A program made the translations under genes and the position numbers. Positions 24,458 to 32,921 of a stretch of 41,617 nucleotides of DNA are shown piece by piece. A model generated the notes under the pieces. That model did not search any database. It was given only the letters and a program-made list of their open reading frames with translations, and had not been told where the DNA came from. The stretch is taken from contig CAZYXG010000017.1 of assembly GCA_964650885.1 (NCBI GenBank), positions 1 to 41,617 of the forward strand, written 5' to 3'. Each line of letters opens with the position of its first letter. Position 1 is the first letter of the stretch. This stretch comes from JAPLFM01 sp964650885 (GTDB lineage: Bacteria; Bacteroidota; Ignavibacteria; Kapaibacteriales; UBA2268).

Positions 24458-25478
24458 TACAATACTTGCAATAGAAAGCTCCTGCGATGAAACTTCAGCT
24501 TCGATTGTATCGAATGGTGAGGCAAAGTCAAATATTATTCATTCCCAATATTTTCATGGAAAATTTGGCGGTGTAGTACCAGAATTAGCATCGAGAGCTC
24601 ATTTGGATAAAATTTCAAGTGTTGTCAAATCGGCACTTTCGGAAGCTAATTTAGAAATTGAAGATGTTGATGCAATAGCAGTTACTAATGAGCCTGGGCT
24701 TATTGGTTCACTTTCCATAGGAATAAACTTTGCAAAAGGATTAGCTCTACAAAAAAATTTACCTATTCTACCTATAAACCATATTGAAGGACATTTATTC
24801 TCTGGACATTTGCAAAACAGAGAGATTGGCTTCCCTTTTATTGGATTGGTTGTAAGTGGAGGGCATACTTCCCTTTTTTATGTTGAATCATTCGATAAGT
24901 TTGAAGTTATCGGCTCTACAATTGATGATGCGGCTGGCGAAGCTTTCGATAAAATTGGTAAAATGATTGGATTGGATTATCCAGGTGGCCCTTTGATTGA
25001 TAAACTTGCTAAATTAGGAAATCCTAAACGGTTTGACTTTCCAAGACCACTTATAAATGAAAAGAATTTTAATTTTAGCTTTAGTGGTTTGAAAACATCT
25101 GTGCGTTATTTCTTGCAAAAAGAATATCAGAATAATGTTCCACAAGAAGATATAAGCGATATTTGTGCTTCAGCTCAAGCTGCAATTTGCGAAGTGTTAA
25201 TTAAAAAAACTGTTAAAGCTGCAAAGTATTATAACTGTAAAACAATTGTTGTTTCTGGTGGAGTTTCAGCGAATTCTCAATTGAGGAATGATTTTGAGAA
25301 TCTAAATGGCTTTGAGGTTATCACTCCAGATATAGGCTTCTGTATTGATAATGCTGCAATGATAGGATTTATAGCTGAAAAGAAAATCAACCAAAATGGG
25401 TTAGAAGCTTATCGTAACTTCGACTTTCAAGCAAATAGCAGTTCTATAAGAGCAGGAAGAAAAGAAAAATCTTACTAG
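24453..25478 (+). CDS. tsaD: tRNA N6-threonylcarbamoyladenosine synthase TsaD, ATT start
   Basis: Catalytic subunit that transfers threonylcarbamoyl to A37 of ANN-decoding tRNAs, an essential modification. The first conserved motif ILAIESSCDETSASI is encoded from about 24462, but a conventional start (TTG 24603) appears only 50 residues later and would delete it. The frame is open to ATT 24453, which gives MSTILAIESSC, 341 residues (normal length) and an AAAAGGAA ribosome binding site at 9-base spacing. The ATT overlaps the previous gene's TAG (ATTAG). Metal ligands His110 and His114 are in NHIEGHLFSGH, the VSGGHT and GEAFDKIGK motifs follow, and SGGVSAN and the late Asp in DNAAMIGF are present. 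The 3' end overlaps the convergent TIM-barrel gene by 4 bases. Confidence 0.9.
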   Translation: MSTILAIESSCDETSASIVSNGEAKSNIIHSQYFHGKFGGVVPELASRAHLDKISSVVKSALSEANLEIEDVDAIAVTNEPGLIGSLSIGINFAKGLALQKNLPILPINHIEGHLFSGHLQNREIGFPFIGLVVSGGHTSLFYVESFDKFEVIGSTIDDAAGEAFDKIGKMIGLDYPGGPLIDKLAKLGNPKRFDFPRPLINEKNFNFSFSGLKTSVRYFLQKEYQNNVPQEDISDICASAQAAICEVLIKKTVKAAKYYNCKTIVVSGGVSANSQLRNDFENLNGFEVITPDIGFCIDNAAMIGFIAEKKINQNGLEAYRNFDFQANSSSIRAGRKEKSY

Positions 25479-26167
25479 TTTTCTGTTTCAATTTTAGTTT
25501 CTATTTCTCTCCACATTTTTTGGCAAGGGAAAGTATTAGAATAAAAAACCTCTCCCAACACAACTGAATCTATGCCAATACTGGTAAGTTCATTCAAAAG
25601 CAATAAATCTTTCGTATTGGTTATTCCTTCATAAATTGTGATTCTCGCATTTGACTTTACTTCTAAATTTTTGATTTTATTAAGTACTTCTGTTATATTT
25701 TCATCTTGGCAATCTAATACAATTCTATTGAAATTATTGTTAATTAGTAATTCTTGATTGGAAATATACTCATCAATATTTAATTTTAGCAAAACTCTGC
25801 TGTTCTGCAAGTATTCACTAACTTCATTGATTAAATCTAAATTTACACCTCTATGTATAATTCTACTTACTCCCAATTTTAAATAGAATTCCACTTCAAT
25901 CAAAGTTTTTACCTTAGTTTCAAGTAAAATTGGAATATCAGTATTTGCACATATATATTTAATAGATTCTATATTCAATTTATTACCATCGAATGAATCG
26001 CAATCCATTACTAATACAGATTTTGCATTCTCTTTTCTAAGCAATTTTATAAATTCTTCAGGCTTATTTTCAAAATAAGAATAAATATAGTTGCTATCAA
26101 AATCAGATTCAACCTTATGCTTACATTTACCTGCGCTAAGCTCTATTTTTGGGATTACAAGTATCAT
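25475..26167 (-). CDS. HisA/HisF-like TIM-barrel protein, degenerate
   Basis: A 230-residue protein whose pattern follows the HisA/HisF half-barrels but with key positions changed. The N-terminus MILVIPKIELSAGKC parallels the HisA start MIxxPAIDLxxGxC, with Glu9 replacing the catalytic Asp. VLVMDCDSFDG parallels the LHxVDLDGA strand. The GGGIR phosphate loop is replaced by LLETKVKT, and the second loop reads YEGITNTKD instead of GGI-type. LGEVFYSNTF parallels the VGKALYEG end. Thus it is likely a paralogue that no longer isomerises ProFAR, with an unknown substrate if any. It overlaps ruvA by 4 bases (ATGA) and tsaD by 4 bases on the opposite strand; no his genes are nearby. Confidence 0.7.
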   Translation of the reverse strand: MILVIPKIELSAGKCKHKVESDFDSNYIYSYFENKPEEFIKLLRKENAKSVLVMDCDSFDGNKLNIESIKYICANTDIPILLETKVKTLIEVEFYLKLGVSRIIHRGVNLDLINEVSEYLQNSRVLLKLNIDEYISNQELLINNNFNRIVLDCQDENITEVLNKIKNLEVKSNARITIYEGITNTKDLLLLNELTSIGIDSVVLGEVFYSNTFPCQKMWREIETKIETEN

Positions 26168-26760
26168 TTCACAAAGTTTAATGCTTTCACAATAAGTATA
26201 TCAGTTTTAATCTCTGAATTTTTAATTTCTTTCATTACAGATTGAATGGATTTTTCGGCAATTAGTTTGGAATAGCCAAGTGAAATCATTGCTTGAATTG
26301 CTTCATTTATTTGACTTGAATTGCTAATTTGTTCTGAACTTGAGCCACCAAAATCTAACTTATTGAATTTATCTTTTAGCTCAAGTATTAAGCGTTCAGC
26401 AGTTTTTTTCCCGATTCCTGGGAATTTTTGAATCATAAAAACATTCTCAGAAAGTACTAAGTTTCTTAGTTCGTCTGCGGAAACAGATGAAAGTATTGAC
26501 AAAGCTATTTTGGGTCCTATTCCAGAAATTGCGATAAGGAGTTTGAAGACTTCTTTTTCTTCTTTTGAGCTAAAACCATATAAACTTAATGAATCTTCTT
26601 TGGCGATTAATTCAATTTGCAAGAATGCATTGCTTCCAATTGCACCCATGCTTTGGGCTGTTTTTATAGAAGTATAAGCCAAATAGCCAACACCATTGCA
26701 ATCTATAATCACATTGGTGTTGTTATTTTCCAAAAGCTTGCCATTTAATGTAGCAATCAT
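26164..26760 (-). CDS. ruvA: Holliday junction branch migration subunit RuvA
   Basis: A 198-residue DNA-binding protein that holds four-way junctions and loads the RuvB motors. The N-terminal OB-fold (MIATLNGKLLENN to LSLYGF, residues 1-62), two helix-hairpin-helix motifs (ISGIGPKIALSIL, 78-90; FPGIGKKTAERLI, 113-125) and a flexible linker followed by the RuvB-binding domain (IQAMISLGYSKLIAEKSI) are in order. The start ATG overlaps the stop of the upstream T9SS gene (ATGA) and its own stop overlaps the start of the HisA-like gene in the same way, so translation of all three is probably coupled. Confidence 0.95.
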   Translation of the reverse strand: MIATLNGKLLENNNTNVIIDCNGVGYLAYTSIKTAQSMGAIGSNAFLQIELIAKEDSLSLYGFSSKEEKEVFKLLIAISGIGPKIALSILSSVSADELRNLVLSENVFMIQKFPGIGKKTAERLILELKDKFNKLDFGGSSSEQISNSSQINEAIQAMISLGYSKLIAEKSIQSVMKEIKNSEIKTDILIVKALNFVK

Positions 26761-29700
26761 TCTATTACCAACTTCTTAATTTTCACTTCGCTATTTTGAA
26801 TTACTTCAATAAAGTAAATTCCTTTTGCAAAGTTACTCAATTCAATTCTAACATTGGCTTTAGAATATTCATTTTCAAAAACAACTTGTCCAATCATATT
26901 TTTAATGGTTACTTTTGAATTCGATGAATTACTCAAAGCAAGTTCAAAATTGCCATTGTTTGGATTTGGGAAAATATGAATTTCATTTGCAAACAATTCA
27001 GTTTCAACATCTGTTTTAGTTACCACAATCGGTGAAGTCATTATTGGGCAGAAACCTTCTATTTGATATTCAACTTTATAAGAGCCAACTTTACTTGTAT
27101 TAAGAATCCTATTATTTTCTCCAATAATTAGGCTATCGCCAAAATACCATTTATAGTCTTTTGCTTCTGGTGCAGTAAGCACCCCACTTTCATTTTTTAT
27201 ATCTTCAATTTGAGGTTTTGGTAAGAATGTGAATTCATATTCTTTTGAAACTTCAATACAATTATTAAAGTTGCTGGCAGATAGGATGTACCTGCCTGAT
27301 TGTTTAATATCTAAGATTCTCTTTTTCGAACCATCAGACCAATTATATGATTGGAAACCAAAATTAGCTGTAAGTCTTACCGAATCCCCTTCGCATATTA
27401 TTGATTTATTTTGAGATGAACTTACAACCAGTAAATTTCTATCGAGAACATTTACTTTAATTAACTCACTTTTTGCAGAATTTATTTCATCTTTAGGAAT
27501 AGTTAAGTAATATAGCCCAGATTCTTTTACGACAATGCTTTTTGTAGTTTCACCATTTGACCAAAGATAGTTTGGATAATCAATTTTGGAAGTTAAAACT
27601 ACTGAATCCCCTCTGCAAAATTCAATAGCACTATTTGCTTGAATTTCAACTTTAGGTTCGTTAAATTCATTAATTTTAGTAGTCCAAACTCCTTTCCCAT
27701 AAGTTCCAGCATATAGAGTTTTTGTTGGGTAATTGATTTCCAAATCAGTTACTACTACATTTGGCAAATTACCTTCCATTTTAATCCATTTTGCAGAATT
27801 ATAATCTGAGAAATAAACTCCTATATCTGTACCAATATAAATTCTATCTGGAGAATTATTTTGGTATTCAATGCAATTTACTGGAACATTTGGCAAATTA
27901 CCTGAAATATTAGTCAATGTGTCATTTTGCCAAATAATTACTTTGTCGTTGCCTGTAAAGTTTGATTGAGTAATGTATATTTTCATTGGATTATTGTAAT
28001 CCACAGCAATATCAGAAATAGAACTGGTAGAGTTGTATATATTTTTCCAGTTAGTACCCCCGTCTGAAGTCATATAAATAGTGCCAATTGTAGCAGCATA
28101 AATATACTTACCATCTTTTGGAGAAATACTTATCAATCTAAAAGTATTTGAAATTGGAAAACCAAAATTTGAAATCTTTTTGAATGAACCAGTTGCTCCA
28201 TAATTGTCAGACTTCCAAATATTATTATAACCTACATATAAGTTTTTGGGATTTGTTGGGTCTAATTCTACTGGAGCAACCCAAGCACCAGCTTCAGCTG
28301 AACCATAATTCTTTCTTAATATAGCTGTATCTATAACTAAGTTAAAGTTAGTACCTCCATTTGTAGATCGAGAAACTGCACCAAAATAAATAGAACAATA
28401 AAGTCGTTGTTTATCCAAAGGATCGGCAGCACAGTCCATACCGTCTCCCCCAAGAACATTTTTCCAAATATTATTCGCGAAGTATGCAGAGCCATTATCC
28501 TGAGCTCCTGCAACTATATTCGGTGCAGAAGTTTGGTCAATATCAATTTTATAGAATTGCATTATGGCTAAATTTGCGTTCAAATTCACCCATTTATTTC
28601 CAGAGAATTTATCTATACCGCCATCATGACCAGCATAAATTTCATTCGAATTTGGATCGAAAATTAAATCGTGATGATCGGCATGCACAAATGGTTTGCC
28701 ATAGCCACCATTCCAATGGGTAGTGAAAACAAATGTGCCACCTCCATCGGTAGTTCTCCAAATATTTACACCACCAAAATAAACATCATCTTCATTTTTA
28801 GGATTGACAGCAAGCGTCAAATCATAAAATCCTTGACCTTTATCATCAGTCCCATCTACCCAACCAAGTATGTTTTTATAACCAGGTTTACCTAATTCCA
28901 TTAAAGTTTCAAAAGTAGCACCCTCATTTTCAGAAACTAATACAGATTGCAGCGCATATTTACTATTGACAGTTGATAGAGCATAAATTTTATTAGGGTT
29001 TGCAGCAGTTACGGCAATAGCAGTTCTAAAGCTATTCGAAATTGTTTGAATAGTAGTGAATGATGTTCCAGAGTTTGTTGACTTTAGTATAACGCTTGAG
29101 CCACCTCTGCTAGTAGTTGAAGCATAAATAATAGAAGGATTGCCTGGTTTAAACTCCATATCAGCAATTGCTTCAGAGCTTACCTTAGTGAATGATTGTC
29201 CAGCATTTGTAGATTTATGAATTCCGTCTGTAGCACCAACTAATATCTCATTGTCATTATTAGGGTTAATCATTATTCGTGAAATGATTTGTTGATTTCT
29301 TAGTTCATATTTAAGTGGAAGTTCAGCCCAAGAATTACCACCATCTGTAGATTTCAATACACCAACACTATAATATGGATTACTTGAAGCAAGAGATGCA
29401 TCGAAATCACCAGTTGCAACATAGACAATATTGTTGTTTTGATTTGAAAAAGCTATATCGCTAATGCAAATTGAAAGAACATCTGTGTATGGAACTTCAA
29501 GCCAGCTTGTTCCGCTATTTGTAGTTTTCCAGACACCGCCACCAGCACTACCAACCCATATTTCACTGGTATTCGGTCTGAAGCGAATGCAATTTATCCT
29601 TCCAATTCCAAATTTATTATTCGAAGATATTGGGTTGCCTATTGGACCTTTTTTAGTCCATTCAATTGCTTGCAATCTATTGTTTTTATTGACGTTACTC

Positions 29701-29936
29701 TGAGTAGCTACTCTATAAGCATTTAATATGTTTTCCGCAGTTATTGGGTTTTTGCCACCAAAGGTTCTCATTTCCCAAAAGTGTTTGGCTCTTGCAGTTA
29801 TCTTCCATCCTTTCACGGAATATACATCTTGATTTTCGATAGATTTGAGAATTTCTTTTTCAGCAGAAATATCTTCAGCTTTTAGTGTTATACTAAAGAT
29901 TATTAAAAGTAATGTTGCTTTGAGTACTTGTTTCAT
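26757..29936 (-). CDS. T9SS-exported sortilin-like beta-propeller protein, copy 3
   Basis: A 1059-residue secreted protein. A signal peptide (1-20) is followed by a charged pro-like segment with the NNRLQAIEWTKKGPIG linker, then a Vps10/sortilin-type beta-propeller with Asp-box/BNR repeats such as KTTNSGTSW, KSTDGGNSW, KSTNAGQSF, RTTDGGGTF, RSTNGGTNF and TSDGGTNW (about 110-770). Acidic motifs HADHHD (418-423), GHDGG (436-440), AQDNG (478-482) and GGDGMD (496-501) are shared with copy 1. Two Ig/PKD-like modules with ICEGDSVRLTA and WSNGETTKSI follow, then a C-terminal T9SS sorting domain starting IFPNPNNGNFEL. Known T9SS tails direct export and surface attachment. No enzymatic activity can be assigned. 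It overlaps ruvA by 4 bases. Confidence 0.85.
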   Translation of the reverse strand: MKQVLKATLLLIIFSITLKAEDISAEKEILKSIENQDVYSVKGWKITARAKHFWEMRTFGGKNPITAENILNAYRVATQSNVNKNNRLQAIEWTKKGPIGNPISSNNKFGIGRINCIRFRPNTSEIWVGSAGGGVWKTTNSGTSWLEVPYTDVLSICISDIAFSNQNNNIVYVATGDFDASLASSNPYYSVGVLKSTDGGNSWAELPLKYELRNQQIISRIMINPNNDNEILVGATDGIHKSTNAGQSFTKVSSEAIADMEFKPGNPSIIYASTTSRGGSSVILKSTNSGTSFTTIQTISNSFRTAIAVTAANPNKIYALSTVNSKYALQSVLVSENEGATFETLMELGKPGYKNILGWVDGTDDKGQGFYDLTLAVNPKNEDDVYFGGVNIWRTTDGGGTFVFTTHWNGGYGKPFVHADHHDLIFDPNSNEIYAGHDGGIDKFSGNKWVNLNANLAIMQFYKIDIDQTSAPNIVAGAQDNGSAYFANNIWKNVLGGDGMDCAADPLDKQRLYCSIYFGAVSRSTNGGTNFNLVIDTAILRKNYGSAEAGAWVAPVELDPTNPKNLYVGYNNIWKSDNYGATGSFKKISNFGFPISNTFRLISISPKDGKYIYAATIGTIYMTSDGGTNWKNIYNSTSSISDIAVDYNNPMKIYITQSNFTGNDKVIIWQNDTLTNISGNLPNVPVNCIEYQNNSPDRIYIGTDIGVYFSDYNSAKWIKMEGNLPNVVVTDLEINYPTKTLYAGTYGKGVWTTKINEFNEPKVEIQANSAIEFCRGDSVVLTSKIDYPNYLWSNGETTKSIVVKESGLYYLTIPKDEINSAKSELIKVNVLDRNLLVVSSSQNKSIICEGDSVRLTANFGFQSYNWSDGSKKRILDIKQSGRYILSASNFNNCIEVSKEYEFTFLPKPQIEDIKNESGVLTAPEAKDYKWYFGDSLIIGENNRILNTSKVGSYKVEYQIEGFCPIMTSPIVVTKTDVETELFANEIHIFPNPNNGNFELALSNSSNSKVTIKNMIGQVVFENEYSKANVRIELSNFAKGIYFIEVIQNSEVKIKKLVIE

Positions 29937-29938
29937 TT

Positions 29939-32914
29939 TTAATTTTTAATAATTATGCTTTTTGTAATCTGTAAATTAGTAACAATCTGTAGATTATAAA
30001 CCCCAATTGCCAATTTTTCAAGGTTTATCTCTTTTTTAAACAAACCTTTGTGTGTAATTTCTTCGTTGTAATACTCTTTTCCAGTCAAATCAGAGATTAC
30101 AATATTTACTTTGTTTTCAACTTCAAAAAAGTTATCAATAGTGAGTATTTTCGAAACTGGATTAGGATAAATCTTAAATCCAGCTTCATCATTATCTATG
30201 ACGATTATATTAGAATATTGATAGCAAATATTTGAATCTAAATAAGCAAAATTATAATTTCCAAGTTCATTGACTATTAAAACACTATCTTTTATAGAGG
30301 AAATTATCTTCCCATCTTTGTACCAATCTATATTTCTAGATTTATTTGCGGTCAATTTCAGCCCATCTCTAACTAATTCTAGATTGTTTTTGGGGAAAGA
30401 ATCCAAATTAAGTATATTGCTTTTGAATATAGTGTTGTTTTTGTCTGTAATTTCAATTGAGTATTGTCCTGCATCTATTCTATATAGTGTATCAAGCACT
30501 GAACCATTGCTCCATTTGATTGATTTAATATTGTTAATCAAATCTCCAGAAACTCTAAAAGTTAAATTTGGGTTGTAATTTGAGCAAAATGGATTTCTAC
30601 CTAATAAAGCTAAATTGACTTTTGAAGCATTGCCACTATATTTCAATTCAATTTTATTGGATACACTCACACATTTCATTGAATCAATTACACTTGCATA
30701 GTATTTGCCTTCTTTTAAAATTGAGATTGTATCATTGGTTTCACCTGTATTCCAAAAAACATTAGAATTAACTTTTTTGTTTTCTATCCATAGCTTTAAG
30801 CTATCGCCATTACTGATTGTTTTTAATCCTGATTGATTTAAGCTTATATTAGTTTTTTTGCATTCGTATAGATTTTTGTACCAAGCTCCATTCCCCCAAG
30901 ATGCAAGATAAAGATTGCCAGAACCTTCATCGAATGTCAAATTAGTTGTAATCAAGTAAGGTATATTTTGATTCTCTAAGTTCCAAGAATAGTTACTTGC
31001 AAAAATATCAAAACTAAACACTCCAATATTGGTGGCTATTAGTACAGAATTGATTTGCCTAACAAAAATTGCATCGTTTATTATTACCTCAGGCAAATCT
31101 GAAGTAATATTGAATTTGAAATTATTGCCGTAGTAAGTAATATCATTTTTGTTGTTAGTAAAGTCGAAATCAATATACCCAAGTTCTTTTAAATCAAGAA
31201 ATTTGATTCTATTTTCTGTTTTTTCAAGTTTGGTAATTGTAGTTGAATTTGTTTTCAAATCAATTGCAATCAAACTTGTATCTTTTACTAAATATACTTT
31301 CTTATTAATTTCAGCTATTTGCTTTGTGGGCTGAAAATCGTTTATGTTCGTAATTTTTTCAACTACATTTTGTTGGTTAAGTCTATATAAATTCTCGAAT
31401 GAAAAATAGAATTTAGAGTCTGATAATTGCACAAAAGGAATAATAAGAGACCGCCTTTCGTTATGCTTGGAGTAATCAAATAAAGTTATATCAATATTGG
31501 TTTGTAAATTTATACTTCTCAAGTTTCTTTGAGTGTCGAAATAAAAAACATCATCGCCTATTATTTGAGTTCCATTCAATCCAAATACATCTCCATTGGA
31601 CAATTGTTTCCAATTATTATTTTCATAAGTTATCAAGCCATTATCGTGTGTGGCTATAACAATATTATCCTGATTGAAATAACTTTTACCAATTTTGTAA
31701 ATTTGAGCAATATGCATACCATTGCTAAGTGTTTTCCAGTTCTTAGAGTTTGTTACACTCGAATATAAACCACCATCGGTGCAAGCAAAAACTTCATTAA
31801 AATGAGGATTAAACTGAATATCGTGAAAATCGTAATGCAACTCATTGCTACTATGCACCCAATTTTCACCACCATCGTTAGTGCTGAAATAACTTACATT
31901 GCCAATATAAATATTGTTCTCTTCGTAATTGGAAACACTTAACACTAAGTTAAATTCTTCTTGTTCAAATTTATCATCTATGTTAATATTAATTTCTTTG
32001 AAACTATCACCCAAATCATTGCTTTTAAGCAAAGTAGCATCAATTATATTTTGTTTTTTAATTGGCGATTTAAATAATAGCCAAACTGCACTCGTATTTG
32101 CATAACTTGTAGCAATTTCAATTCGTCTAACATCTTTAGCTTTATAAATAACGTTCCAGTTTTTGCCAGCATCAATTGATTTATATACATAAGTAGTGTC
32201 GCCCTCTTTTGAAGAACAGAAAAGAATTTTGAAATCATTTACTTTTGCTTCCAAATCTCTAATTTTTTTACCAACTAAAGAGCTATCCCAAGTTATTCCA
32301 GCATCATTTGAAATTAATATTCCATTACTTCCAGCAATTATTATATTTTCATTATTCTTAGGGTTAATTCTCAATCTTTCTAAAATCTTTAAATCTTTGG
32401 GTAAATATTTAAATAAACTTGCCCAACTTTTTCCGCCATCTGTACTTTTGATAAGTCCTGTTGAATAAGCACTTAAGTTCCCATTTGCATCGGCATCGCC
32501 AGTAATAGCATAAAGGATATTGGGAGTGGAAATTGAGAACTGAATATCTGAAACTCCTGTAAAAGGTATATCCTGAAATGCAGCTGATTGCCAAGTTTTA
32601 CCTCTGTTTTCTGAATACCAGATACCACCTGAAGCACTTCCTACAATAATGAAATTAGAATTCAATGGATGGAATCTAACACAGTTCAATCTTCCGTAAC
32701 CAAAACCAAGTAAATTTTTACTATTATCAATACTTTTGGGCCCAAGTTCAATCCAGTCGTTTGAAAGTGTTAAGCTTGGTTTATTGTTTTTTTTAGCTTC
32801 TTGAATTAGCTGGTAAGTATTTATTTTTGATTCAGCCAAAACTAAAATATGGTTCACTACAATTAATGCAATGAACCATATTAGAAATTTTGATTTGAAT
32901 GATTTTTGAAACAT
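29939..32914 (-). CDS. T9SS-exported sortilin-like beta-propeller protein, copy 2
   Basis: A 991-residue paralogue of its two neighbours. A signal segment (about 8-28) is followed by WIELGPKSIDNSKNLLGFGY, which parallels the linker of the other copies, then a beta-propeller with repeats such as YSENRGKTW, KSTDGGKSW, KSIDAGKNW and STNDGGENW. It is the most diverged copy: HYDFHD (360-365), TDGG (379-382) and HDNG (423-426) are kept, but GGDGMD is replaced by SNGDVFG. One or two Ig-like modules lead to a T9SS tail starting IYPNPVSKILTID. The start is 7 bases after copy 1, and copy 3 begins 2 bases after its stop, so the three are one transcript. The role is unknown, possibly adhesion or glycan binding. 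Confidence 0.82.
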   Translation of the reverse strand: MFQKSFKSKFLIWFIALIVVNHILVLAESKINTYQLIQEAKKNNKPSLTLSNDWIELGPKSIDNSKNLLGFGYGRLNCVRFHPLNSNFIIVGSASGGIWYSENRGKTWQSAAFQDIPFTGVSDIQFSISTPNILYAITGDADANGNLSAYSTGLIKSTDGGKSWASLFKYLPKDLKILERLRINPKNNENIIIAGSNGILISNDAGITWDSSLVGKKIRDLEAKVNDFKILFCSSKEGDTTYVYKSIDAGKNWNVIYKAKDVRRIEIATSYANTSAVWLLFKSPIKKQNIIDATLLKSNDLGDSFKEININIDDKFEQEEFNLVLSVSNYEENNIYIGNVSYFSTNDGGENWVHSSNELHYDFHDIQFNPHFNEVFACTDGGLYSSVTNSKNWKTLSNGMHIAQIYKIGKSYFNQDNIVIATHDNGLITYENNNWKQLSNGDVFGLNGTQIIGDDVFYFDTQRNLRSINLQTNIDITLFDYSKHNERRSLIIPFVQLSDSKFYFSFENLYRLNQQNVVEKITNINDFQPTKQIAEINKKVYLVKDTSLIAIDLKTNSTTITKLEKTENRIKFLDLKELGYIDFDFTNNKNDITYYGNNFKFNITSDLPEVIINDAIFVRQINSVLIATNIGVFSFDIFASNYSWNLENQNIPYLITTNLTFDEGSGNLYLASWGNGAWYKNLYECKKTNISLNQSGLKTISNGDSLKLWIENKKVNSNVFWNTGETNDTISILKEGKYYASVIDSMKCVSVSNKIELKYSGNASKVNLALLGRNPFCSNYNPNLTFRVSGDLINNIKSIKWSNGSVLDTLYRIDAGQYSIEITDKNNTIFKSNILNLDSFPKNNLELVRDGLKLTANKSRNIDWYKDGKIISSIKDSVLIVNELGNYNFAYLDSNICYQYSNIIVIDNDEAGFKIYPNPVSKILTIDNFFEVENKVNIVISDLTGKEYYNEEITHKGLFKKEINLEKLAIGVYNLQIVTNLQITKSIIIKN

Positions 32915-32921
32915 TCTTATC

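Noticed and set aside
24603..25478. tsaD as a 5'-truncated gene starting at TTG 24603
   Set aside because: The reading frame continues upstream without a stop and encodes the conserved N-terminal motif, so the gene is intact with an unusual start rather than broken.
28484..28723. Plus-strand open frames within the T9SS genes
   Set aside because: They lie antisense to strong protein-coding sequence, have no recognisable motif or ribosome binding site, and are shadows.
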